Under the pieces are notes generated by a model. It was not told the DNA's origin. It worked only from the letters and a program-made list of their open reading frames with translations, and searched no databases. The position numbers and the translations under genes were made by a program. Positions 10,596-20,580 of a stretch of 64,000 bases of DNA are shown one piece after another. This DNA is from Paulownia fortunei (taxonomy: Eukaryota > Streptophyta > Magnoliopsida > Lamiales > Paulowniaceae). The stretch is from positions 11,860,716 to 11,924,715 of the forward strand of contig CM033120.1 of NCBI GenBank assembly GCA_019321725.1, given 5' to 3'. Numbering within the stretch: position 1 is the stretch's first letter; each line of letters opens with the position of its first letter.

Positions 10596-11225
10596 CATAT
10601 AAATACATATATAAGAAACAAAAATATATATGCAATGGTTTAAGGGATTGGGTTCGAGCAAAAACAAAAAATTGAGACCCGCCTCGAGATTTACTTATAG
10701 TTTCAAAACTTGCCCCGACTAAGGAGGGCTCAGGGCGGTTTGAGTTTTGCTTAGAACCCATTGTATCCCAAATAAAATTGAACCAACACAAAAAAATATT
10801 TTATTTTTCTGCATCATCTTCTTCAACTCTTTATTTTAATTCAGTCAATAATAAAAAAGATTATAAAATAATTTTATGTATTAGTTTTTTTAATAAAAAA
10901 TATTTATATCATTGTGAGATTTTGTCTATATATATATCGACTAAAATCATAATAAACCCACATATGCACAATACATCAAATAATAATTTTATTCTAAAAA
11001 ATTTCACCTGAAGGGTAATTTAGTCATTAAAAATAGTTTTATGTCTTTTTTTATCATTTATTTCTAATTACCAATCATATGATTGAAATCAAGCAATAAA
11101 TGATGATTTCATTCTTTCTTCATTTTTTGTACATACCAAACGTGAAAAAAGTTATACTCATATCATTCTTTTTCTATCATCATTCAATTATTGTCTAATT
11201 TCATTCATACATACCAATCGTCCCA
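9961..11225. mobile_element. Tourist/Harbinger-like element with TAA target duplication
   Basis: The 1265-bp insertion splits the duplicated CYP72A 3' flank. Its ends form imperfect inverted repeats (left tggcatgattgatac, right reading inward tgggacgattggta). It is bordered on both sides by TAA (9958-9960 and 11226-11228), the target duplication expected of PIF/Harbinger/Tourist elements. It encodes no transposase. The interior, about 10190-10780, looks like a nested second insertion: a more GC-rich stretch with repeated gtcggg blocks, then a TA microsatellite, then another GC-rich stretch. ORFs within it are fortuitous. Confidence 0.75.
10558..10591. repeat. (TA)n microsatellite
   Basis: About 15 TA units in the interior of the Tourist-like element. 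Confidence 0.95.
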
Positions 11226-11228
11226 TAA

Positions 11229-11412
11229 ACAATTACAAGATTGTTGATTAATCTCTCAATGGTAGTCCATTACTCCTTTTTTGTGTGGTGTTGAAATCTT
11301 TATCAATAAAACGATACTATTATTATTATTATTACTATTATTATTTTTATTATTTAGAAGGTGCAATTAACTATGAATAGAGCGCGGAGATAAATGATAA
11401 TATAGTAATTAC
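11229..11412. repeat. 3' flank of the duplicated CYP72A unit, copy 2 (second part)
   Basis: The block with tgtgtggtgttgaa (about 11282), an expanded ATT/TTA trinucleotide array (11315-11355) and aattaactatgaatag (about 11364-11380) matches 7009-7100 downstream of the pseudogene. Confidence 0.75.
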
Positions 11413-12180
11413 TTAGACCAACCTCAACCAACAACTTTATTTTAGTGCAATTTTTGGACTAAAACGATGCAGTTTTTGCACCAAAATTAAAATCTTCACT
11501 CAACCCATCAACTTCAAATTTCACTATAAAGATAAATTCCTTATTATTCCTTTTATAATAACTATTTTATTTCATCAAATATCTATTAATATATTAATAC
11601 AATTACATATTCAATTTGTATTTTATATTTAGTTAATTAAATAATATATTTTATTTATATAATATAATTAATTGTAAATTAAATAATATACATAAAAAAT
11701 AAAATAGTTAATAATATAATTTTAGTAGAAAAGTAAAAGCATTACATTAAAGTAGATAAAATACAATAACAAATATTTAATAATACAACTTAAACAAAAA
11801 GTAAATTACATATTAATTGTCATTTAATTCTTTGAATGCTTAAAGTTTGACTATGTTGATTGTCTGGAGACATCCATGTTGAGGCTTGGCTTGTCAGAAT
11901 AATCAATTAATGCATTTCAAAGTGTAATATGAGCCTCATTATCTTTGATTTGTATATACTGAGCGAATTTTTTTTAAAATTGGGTATTTTCATTCACCAC
12001 TATTTCTACATTCGGAATTGACGTTTCCATCGCATCTTGAATTGGTGCATCAAGATTAAATTCATGTTCGACCATCATGTTGTGCATTATTATGCACGCA
12101 ATCATTATATCATGTAGATCACTTTTTCTCCAAAACATATATGCTAATGAACTTGCGAAGAGTGATGAATCAAACACTCA
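11413..12180 (-). mobile_element. PIF/Harbinger transposase C-terminal relic
   Basis: On the minus strand, 12180-11838 reads as the C-terminal part of a DDE_Tnp_4 (HARBI1-like) nuclease. The block DLHDIMIACIIMHNMMVEHE is the diagnostic end of this family, followed by a DAPIQDA stretch and, after an in-frame stop, QIKDNEAHITL-type residues. Stops near 11966 and 11917 and the absence of the N-terminal catalytic part make it dead. A block starting accaacctcaacc near 11417 resembles a Harbinger/Tourist terminus and may be the 3' end of the element. No matching opposite end was found. Confidence 0.75.
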
Positions 12181-12512
12181 AAATGACTTGATTTATATGA
12201 TGGTGTAAATTGATTTATATCTTAATTAGGATGATATAATCTTGATTGCGGTGCCTCCAAGTGAATTCTCCAACTTTCAATGAGTTGTGATATGGCACAA
12301 AGCCCAAATTAGTGGGTTTATCCCTATCTAAATTCAAGAAGGTGTGTTATCATGAGTAATGAATATCTTGATGGAGAAAATATAAAAATTAAGTCACATA
12401 GTGTAAATTTATTCAAGGAGGATTTACAAGAATATGAGAAGTTAAATGAAATTTTGGGCTGGGTGACCAAGCTTAGTAAAATAATTTAATGTAACGTGAG
12501 TCATATAGTGTT
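12181..12512. other. unassigned spacer
   Basis: No gene or repeat recognised. It may contain more of the Harbinger relic, but no coding similarity is readable. Confidence 0.4.
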
Positions 12513-13027
12513 TTTTTTTTTTTAAAAAAGATGAATTACAAAAATTATCCTTAAAATTTGACCTAATTTTAGAAAAAATCAACTAACTTTTAAAATTACA
12601 AAAAAATATACCCTGAAAGTTTACATCTTATATAAAACTCTAATTTTGCCCCTGCAATATTGTACACGTAATATATATTGAGACAAAAATGTCATTGGAA
12701 TTATTTTTAATATTTTTATTTTTCAGGGATGTAACTATTATAATTTTTATATTTACTAAATATCACAATTTGAGTCATATTTTAATTTCTTTTGCATATT
12801 TTTCATGATTGTTTTTTGTCAAAATATACTTATTCCATTGTTCAAAATTTCGTTAAATATATTTTCATGATTTCTATGTGTTCACTAATGTTTAAATATT
12901 AATAATTAAGTAAACTTAAAGGCTTAAATTTTGCTCATATTATATATCGTAAATTAAATATTTTTAACTACTAATAAATGTTATATTTAAAGACTTGAAT
13001 TCAAAATTTAAATAGATAAAATTTTAA

Positions 13028-13063
<36 letters not shown>

Positions 13064-13540
13064 AAATTATTTTGTATTATTGGAAAAATATAAAAACAAA
13101 TTAGAAATTTAAGAAGGGGTAAATTGAAAAACATTAATAGATAAATTTTAAACTTTCTAAATTTAAATACATAAAATTTTAGGACAATAAATAAATATAT
13201 CAAAATTATTTTGTATTATCGGTAAAATATAAAAACAAATTAGAAATTTAAAGAAAGAGTAAATTGCAAAATAGTAATAGATAAATTTAAATCATAATTA
13301 GAATTTGTTTTTGAATTCAAAATTTAAATAGATAAAGTTTTAAGAAAATAAATATATATCAAAATTATTTTGTATGATTGGTAAGATATAAAAACAAATT
13401 AGAAATTTAAAAAAAGGGTAAATTACAAAACATAGTTTTGATGATAAAATGGAAAAAATAATTTAGAGAGTTAAAAAAATTAAGAAATTAAAAAAAATGA
13501 CACCCAAAACCTTAGTAGTTTTTATAATTCACCCAAAAAA
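12513..13540. mobile_element. MITE-like element with internal tandem repeats
   Basis: The left end (gatgaattacaaaaattatc near 12528) and the right end, read inward (gggtgaattataaaaactac near 13538), are similar inverted repeats. Inside lie three tandem copies of a roughly 150-bp unit (see separate entry). It has no coding capacity. The inverted-end layout suggests a Mutator-like MITE; the superfamily is uncertain because no clear target duplication was found. Confidence 0.55.
13005..13440. repeat. three tandem copies of a ~150-bp AT-rich unit
   Basis: Each copy contains atttaaatagataaa-like sequence, then atcaaaattattttgta, then aaaaacaaattagaaattta, then a gggtaaattgcaaaa-like end. Copies start near 13008, 13158 and 13318. 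A (TA)n run (13031-13062) expands the first copy. Confidence 0.85.
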
Positions 13541-13884
13541 AAAAGAAGAAAGTTACAAACTACTTTCATTTGACTTTCACTTAATGCGATTCCCGATCTT
13601 CAAGCTAAATGTAACCATAATTTAGAAGTAAAATTGGAGCCGCTGGGAACTGTATTTGTATCCACGGAGTATTACAAGATTATTTGTAAGTAGATAGAAT
13701 TTTTTATTTTAAAGTATCCTTATTTACATCGTATTACCTGTCAGACATGTATACTATGAGTTTTAAATATAACATACAATTCATTCAATACAATAAATAA
13801 TGTAGTATGATGTACAATAAAAATTCTATCAATTCTTAAAAATATCTATACTTATAGATTCGGGTAAAGCTGGAATCAACATTA
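13541..13884. other. unassigned spacer
   Basis: AT-rich spacer between the MITE-like element and the orphan CYP72A promoter copy. No gene or repeat recognised. Confidence 0.4.
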
Positions 13885-14340
13885 ATTCGTTTTAAATAAA
13901 TTGTTAAGTGAAAGAAAAAGAAAATTAAAATAAAACAACTTTCTGAGAAAGAGTGGAAGAAACACCTAGCTATGAATCTTGATTTTTCACAAAGAATACA
14001 ATTTTGATGACTGATAATTGCAGTCAACTAACTATTTCAGGTTGTCAAACGTGAACTTCAATTAACTAAAATTTACTCTCATGTACATATTTTAGTAATT
14101 CCACTACTCTTACTAGCTATAAAAAATCAGATAGTTCAATCATCTGGTCTAGATAAAATTAAATGGAGAAAATCATTCAAATCTTACTACAATAGATGAC
14201 ACGCAAATTTATGGATATGATATGATATGATTTGATTGATTTGATTTGATTTTTCATAATGTTAATAGGATCTTATTTGACTTCTAACATTACTTATGTA
14301 CATGTGCAGTTTCTGTTGCTGTTTCAGTTCATTTGACTAA
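13885..14340 (+). pseudogene. orphan CYP72A promoter copy without a gene
   Basis: Blocks of this region align in order with the 230 bases upstream of the intact CYP72A start codon: gagaaagngtgga (about 13944), cctagcta (13966), gataattgcagtcaac (14013), a tactctcatg...atattttag block (14070-14094), and finally atgtacatgtgcagtttctg with a repeated gtttcag element (14297-14328). About 170 bases (14117-14290) are extra. No CYP72A exon 1 follows, so the coding part of this duplicate has been lost or moved. Confidence 0.65.
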
Positions 14341-14525
14341 CCATAAAAATATCTCATTTTTACGCAAGGAACTTTCATTTGGCAATTGTATTCAAATTGT
14401 TTTCCAATATACCCTTGATCAACCCAATAAATTCAAATGAGCAATCTACAACTTCTAAGTATGCAAAAAATGAGAAAGTTCTTTGGCCAAATGTCGGAGC
14501 AAATTCATCAAAATCTCCACAATTT

Positions 14526-14834
14526 AGAGGGTGTTTGAAATCCATTCCAAATGTACTTTTAGATATGAAAGTTCATTTATAAAAAAGTTATGTGTTTGGT
14601 AATTATTTTTGAATGAACTTTTAAAATAAGTTATTTTTTCAAAAGTCTATTTTGGAAAAGTACAAAACTGTGATTTTTGAATTTCTTTTCTTACACTTCT
14701 ACTCAAATGGGCGTTAAAATATATTTTTACCAAATACTTAATAATACTTATAAGCACTTTTTAAAAAAGTTCATATTAAAAAGTTCATTTTATAGATAAA
14801 CTTTTATTTCAAAAGTGATCTCAAACATACCCTT
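14526..14834. mobile_element. hAT-like MITE
   Basis: The ends are inverted: left agggtgtttgaaatc, right (read inward) agggtatgtttgagatc. About 309 bp of AT-rich sequence lies between, with internal inverted AAAAGTTCAT-type motifs. Short hAT MITEs commonly have such ends. No clear 8-bp target duplication was seen. Confidence 0.6.
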
Positions 14835-15515
14835 AATCATGATATATTGGAACATAAATTTTGCTTTATGTGTATTGATGCCTATAATGCATATAAGCCC
14901 CCTCGAGTTTCATGTGTGTCTTTCTTGCATGGTGTGCGATCCACTTAGGTAACATTAAAGTGGACTTATGAGTTTTGATTGCATATGATAATATCATAAT
15001 TTTATTTTTTATTATGATTATTATATCTATATCTTTATTATTATAAAAATATGAATATCTTGGAAAGTTTTTTGGAATTTTTATCCTATCAAAATATCTC
15101 TATGATAGTGTTATTTTTAATGCAATTATGTTAATTAACATTGTTATTATTTTGCATTTAAATTTTGATAATATCTTGAATTTAGAGAATCTATTTGTTT
15201 AAAACCATGAACTTAGACTTTGTCTTGTGATAAGATTTTATTAGTTTCATTGAATTGTTTAAATTCATTTCTAGAATTACTAAATTTCTAATTGGTTTTC
15301 TAAGTACACTTCTTAGTCTGACCACTTATCCTATTTTTATTACAAGTTTAGGAGAAAAAGAAAGATGAATCTATAGCATAAATAAAAAATGTTAGTTCCA
15401 GGTCTTGATGCTAATAGAAATGAAAAATAAAAAAGGTAAATTATGTGTTGTAATTGAATTTTATTATAATACTTTATTTTATTTAACTTTTTCTATTTCT
15501 TTGTTCATTTTTTTT
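14835..15515. other. AT-rich spacer
   Basis: No gene, repeat or element termini recognised. Confidence 0.4.
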
Positions 15516-15516
15516 T

Positions 15517-16620
15517 AGGATTAATAATAATTTGCCTTATGAACTATTACTATTTTTACACTATATCATTTAAAAAAAAATATTTGACAACTCACCTCCT
15601 AAACTAAAAAAGTTGTTTCACTTTACCATCCAGAACTCTCACCAGCAGAATATTCTATCGAGATTCCATCACGTGCACGCCACATGCTAAAGTTATTGCA
15701 CGAATTTTTACTTTGCCACCTCAATTTAAAAAATTAAAAAAAAATTATGTATAAAAAATATATTTTATCTCTTTTTCTATTACTTATTCACAAAAACTAA
15801 ATTTAATCAATACATATTATCAAAAAAATATAATGTCAATAAAATTTATTTTTTTGTGTCTTTTTTTAACTTTTTTATTAAATTGTAAATTATATTATTT
15901 AATTTGGGTAATAAATTTTAGTTTGAAATAATTTATAATTATAAATTAGCAAAATTCTATACAGATATGGAGCAATAATAAAATTTTAAATTTAAAAATA
16001 ACCAATTACATTAAAATTGAAATACTTTTATCTTTTTTATTCTACTTGAGTTTGGACTAATTTATTTTCAAAATGCATTCTAATATGTTCCAATTTACGT
16101 TGGTGTATATCTGTAATTTTATTCATCTCAAATTGACAAATAATTGTTTATGTGTTTTGTCATTTTTTCAATTTATAATTATAATTTACTTTAATTTAAA
16201 ATTTAATAAAATAAATTAAATAATAGAATTTATAATTCAACAAGAAAATTAAAAGGAATATTCAGAAAAAATTAATTTTACTGACAATATATTTTTTTAT
16301 GATAAGTGTTGATTAAATTTATTTTTTGTGAATAAGTAATAGAAAAAGAGATAAAATATATTTATATACATAATGTTTTTTAATTTTTTTAAACGGAGAT
16401 AACAAAGTGAAAATTCGTGCAAAGTTTGGATGGCAAAATGCAATAACTTTAGCAAGTGTCACACACGTAATGGAATCTCAACGAAATATTCCACCGGCGG
16501 GAGTCCTGGATGTTAAAGTAAAACAACTCATGTAGTTTAGGTGGTTAGTTACTAAAAAAAAGTTTAAATTGTATAGTGTAAAAACGATTATAATTCAGAT
16601 GGTAAAATATTATTAACCTT
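15517..16620. mobile_element. 1.1-kb fold-back transposable element
   Basis: The two halves are inverted copies of each other over most of their length, about 500 bp per arm. The left arm has ggattaataataatttgcc at the end and a GC-richer block with catccagaactctcaccagc near 15630. The right arm, read inward, has ggttaataatattttaccat and catccaggactcccgccggt. The GC-richer block (about 15595-15720 and 16400-16530) is best conserved, with around 80% of bases matching by eye. No ORF is present. T-rich flanks prevent recognition of a target duplication. A Mutator-like or Foldback origin is likely. Confidence 0.85.
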
Positions 16621-17370
16621 TTTTTATTACATTAGGAATAATGTTTGTGTAAGTGCGTGCTTCAACATAACTAATAACAATTTTATAAACTTAAACTTAC
16701 AAATGAAACTTTAACATCATAAATATTTGCTATAAAACATCTCTTTACTAGAAGTTTCATGGTGACAATAATAATTTAAAACAATGAGCAAGAACTTTTT
16801 GCATGGATCAATCTTTTCATTTGCTTGTGATTCTGATCATTTCACTTTCACTCTATAAATTAGTTTTCTTTGAATAAATTGAATTTATGATCCAAAGGTT
16901 TGAGTAGTGATTTAAAATAACAGAAAATAATTCCTATAACATATTTCATAGTTTAAGATGTGAGTTTATTCCATTTTTTCTTGGAACTTGTAAAAATAAT
17001 AATAAAATATTCAAAAAAATTAAAATTTGGTGTATCATAAATTTAAATATTATGATTAAATTGATAGTTAGTAAAAGAAAACATCCTATATAGTTTGTAA
17101 TGAAAATAGAAATAAACTATGATAAAGAGTCACTGCACCCGTGACTATAAGAAAGGTCATGAAGCTTTTAAACGGCAGGGGCCAAACGGCAATTAATGCA
17201 TTTAATCTAGTATGTGATCTTTACAATCATATTTATAAATTTTAATTAAGTAATTGGTTGCTTCTGTATATAATTATGAATGGGGGAATAAATTACTTAT
17301 GAATAAATAACCAATACAATTAAAATTTATATTAAAATGTATTTGATATATATTTATAAATGAATTAATT
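16621..17370. other. AT-rich spacer
   Basis: No gene or repeat recognised. Confidence 0.4.
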
Positions 17371-18119
17371 CTAGATATGTGTAATACAAATTTTGTCTGT
17401 AAAAATTACAAGACAAAAAAAAAACTGAAATTTATTGAATTTCATGAACAAATGTGGATAAAAAATTTATTTTGCTACTCTGATTTTTCTTTTCAAGAAC
17501 TTTGAAGGTAAAATTGATGATTTGATTTCTTCCAAAGTTGATTTGGCTTTCAATAACATTAATTTATAGATTTAGCATCATAATTATGAATTAAATATTA
17601 TTATTTTGATGAGTTCTACGACGAATGCCTTTATATTCGCTTTAGACATCATGGATCTCATCAAATTTGATGGACTTGGGTTGACTGATTTTAGAAGCAC
17701 CTCTAATGTCTCTCTTATTTGAATGTAGACTTCTTTTTGTTGTTGTTTAACCCATTGATGATCCATTTTTATACTTGTAGAATAAATACTCCTGTCATAA
17801 CTATTTGATTGATATTTTATGATTTGATTGATATTTAATTCTTTAATCACGACATATTATTTGAATTAACAAAATATTGGAATTCGTTTCCATAATTTTC
17901 AAAGTAAGATCTTTATTGTCAAAATATTACATGGTAGTAATTAATTTTTTTATAAATTAAATATGTTATTTAATCTTAAAATTCAATTATAATTTGAAAA
18001 ATAAATAAAAATATAAAATTGATAAGTCAACATATATTACAAATATTAATGCATGTTTGGCAATAAAACTTCATGTCTATGAATGCCCCTATAGAGACCA
18101 CGTGAAATAGATGTGAAAA

Positions 18120-18910
18120 GTGATTGAGTCTCCAACTGGATCAAATCACAACAGTTCACTTGAATTTATTTGAAATATAGAGATAGTTTTAACTCATATT
18201 TAGAAATTCTTCTATTGAATTGATTTGAACTTGTAGACCATTTATCCTCATATTAGGAGTCCTTCAATTGAATTAATTTGAATTTGTAAATAGTTTATCC
18301 TTATAACAAGCAGCTATTGACTTGATTTGAATTTGTATAAAGTTTATCCACGTATTAAGGAGTTCTTGACTTGAATTTATTTGGAATTTATAGATAGTTT
18401 ATATTCATATTAAGGAGTTTTCAACTTGAATTTGACTTTTATTAGATAGTTTATACTCGTATTAAGGAGTCATCATTTGAATTTAAAATTTGTAGCTAAT
18501 TTATACTCGTATTAAAGAGTTTTTATTTGAATTTGGCTTCTAAACTTTTATACTCTTATCAATGAGTGTTTTTGAATTTATTTGAACTTATTGATAGTTT
18601 AGATGGTTCATACTCGTATCAAATAGTCTTCATTTAAATTTGACTTATAGACTTTTTATACTCTTGTAAGGGAGTCATTCATTTGATTTGACTTGTAGAC
18701 ATTTTATACTCATGTCCAGGAGCTTTTGAATTTATTTAAACTTGTTGATAGTTTATATTCATGTCTAGGAGTAATATTAACAGTTATGCTCTTATCAAGA
18801 AATACTTATGAATACTTCAATTTGAAAATTTTACATAATTTATACTCGTATCTATGAGCATTTGAGTAGACTTTAATTTGGAAACGTAGATAGTTTGAGT
18901 TTGTGTTCAT
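18120..18910. repeat. degenerate minisatellite, ~50-60-bp unit, about 13 copies
   Basis: Successive units share tttatactcgtattaagg, then agt, then a tcatttgaattt stretch and ttgtagatag. Copy length varies from about 48 to 62 bp and divergence is high, so the array is old. Both strands are closed by stops in most frames. Confidence 0.85.
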
Positions 18911-18989
18911 ATCGAAAAACATTGGAAAGTTGAAGTTGTGATGATTCCACATCTTTTTCGTCAACAACTTCAGTTTCATGCTTTCCCCC

Positions 18990-19175
18990 CTTTTATTGGA
19001 ATTTGAGTAAAGACATGGAAGATCGCCTTTATTGCTCCTAAAGAATAGAACATCGCTTTTATGGCCCCCTTTGAATTGAATTTGAGTGAAAACATAGAGC
19101 ACCCTTTTAAATGGAAGTTGAGTGAAGACCGCTTTCATTGCCCTATGTGAGTGGAACTTGAGTGTGATGACATGG
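18990..19175. repeat. second short tandem repeat next to the minisatellite
   Basis: Three to four imperfect units of roughly 55-60 bp, each with gaatttgagtgaanacat-like sequence followed by a gcttttattgccc-like block. On the minus strand they give a repeated FTQIQFKGG/YSNSNKRG-like peptide inside a 110-codon ORF (18806-19138), which I do not consider a gene. Confidence 0.6.
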
Positions 19176-19460
19176 AAGACCTAGAAATTTGTATTACAAA
19201 TTTTGAAATTGCAAAATTAACAGGACAAGAAAATGATAGGAATTGAAATTTGGCGAATTTGGCAAATATATGTAGATGCAATCTCTCTTACTCATCCGAT
19301 TCTTCTCTTCAAAAATAAAAATTTTAAAATTTAACACTTTGAATGTGGAATTGAAGATTTGATCTTTTTCAAAGTTAATTTGAACTTTGATAACATTAAT
19401 TATGAGTTTAGCATCGTAATTAGGAATTAAATACTATTATTTGAACTCCACAACCAACAC

Positions 19461-20580
19461 CACATATAAGTTGTGGGATAATTGGTGCATCTAGAGTAGT
19501 TTAAATACTAGACAAGTCTATGATATGGCTTTATTCATATTGATAATACTGCTTAACATTATGACTCCACAGCCTCCTGTGTGGAAGTATTTATGACTCC
19601 ACAGCTTCGTGTGAGGAAGTATTTTTGTTCACAACCTTCACGTACCATCTCCAGAAAACTATTTTTCTTAACACAAGTACACTAACAGAATGATTACTGC
19701 AATTTATTTGTGTCTTTCTTGTTTCTTTTGCCTATTTTTTCACTGAACAAATTAAATGAATTTATTAATTATCTGCATATTTGCATAGTTTATTTGATTT
19801 TTCTTTACAAGTTCAATTCATCCAACACCGTCCATATCAAATTCATCATTAGGTAAACTTGATATAATAATGAGTTTTTCAGTATAAAATTTGAGAAGGT
19901 GATTACTTTTAACTAGTTTAAGTATTCAAAATATATGTATGATACTTCTATAAAAAGTTTCATAATCTTTTATGCTACAGTAACGGGTGTATATTGACAA
20001 AGGAATCTTGATAAACGAAAAGTAAATATGTTAATCTAAGAACTACACATCTTGATAGGATGAAAAAGAAATATGTTAATCTAAGTACTACACAAAGGCG
20101 GGAATATATAGATAAAGTTAAGAAGCATAACAAATGAGGAAACCAATTGCAGATAAGCAAAATTTACATGTTACGTGGTTTTTTAAAGCTTTAGTAATTC
20201 CATTTGAATCAAAAGGTTAGTAATTCAATTTTTTTTCAGTAAATATAATAATGAAAGCGAGCTTTTTGCTTTACTAAAATCTAGACTATTTGAATCTTTT
20301 TTTTTTAGGTTCAATAATTTATGAACCTGTATGCTCGGAGATACATGAATGAAAAAAAATATCCAATTGCATTCATTGTGATGCTATAAGATTTGGGTAT
20401 GAGCATTCGACTTTTTGGTATGAAAATGGAAAAATCAACTTGTGCATATTGAAGTTTCGATGAATTATATAAGTTGTTTACTTTTTAGTTAGAAGAGGTC
20501 GTTGAATTTTGAAAAAATATTTGTTCATCCAATTGTATAATCTCTTTGGCTTCATTTGGTGTGAAACTAGATAAAGAGCT
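19461..20580. other. AT-rich spacer with a small tandem duplication
   Basis: No gene recognised. A ~45-bp unit (aaatatgttaatctaag followed by tactacac) is duplicated at about 20020-20095. Because of it, a minus-strand ORF there shows a repeated CVVLRLTY peptide. Confidence 0.5.

Larger units (their letters stand above)
17371..19460 (-). mobile_element. candidate non-autonomous LTR element
   Basis: Two direct repeats of about 250-280 bp border a 1.55-kb interior: 17371-17622 and 19181-19460. Both start with ctaga and a tacaaatttt block, and both contain aagttgatttgg/aagttaatttga, then a long shared block ending in ataacattaatt and tttagcatcgtaatta. They differ at many positions. No pol domain was found. 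The interior has an 88-codon minus-strand ORF (17584-17850) of unknown nature, a minisatellite and a second short repeat. The direct-repeat layout fits LTRs of a LARD/TRIM-like element; a plain tandem duplication is the alternative. Strand is a guess. Confidence 0.5.

Noticed and set aside
18806..19138. 110-codon minus-strand ORF with repeated FTQIQFKGG-like peptide as a repeat protein
   Set aside because: It results from translating a tandem DNA repeat; no start context or splice support.
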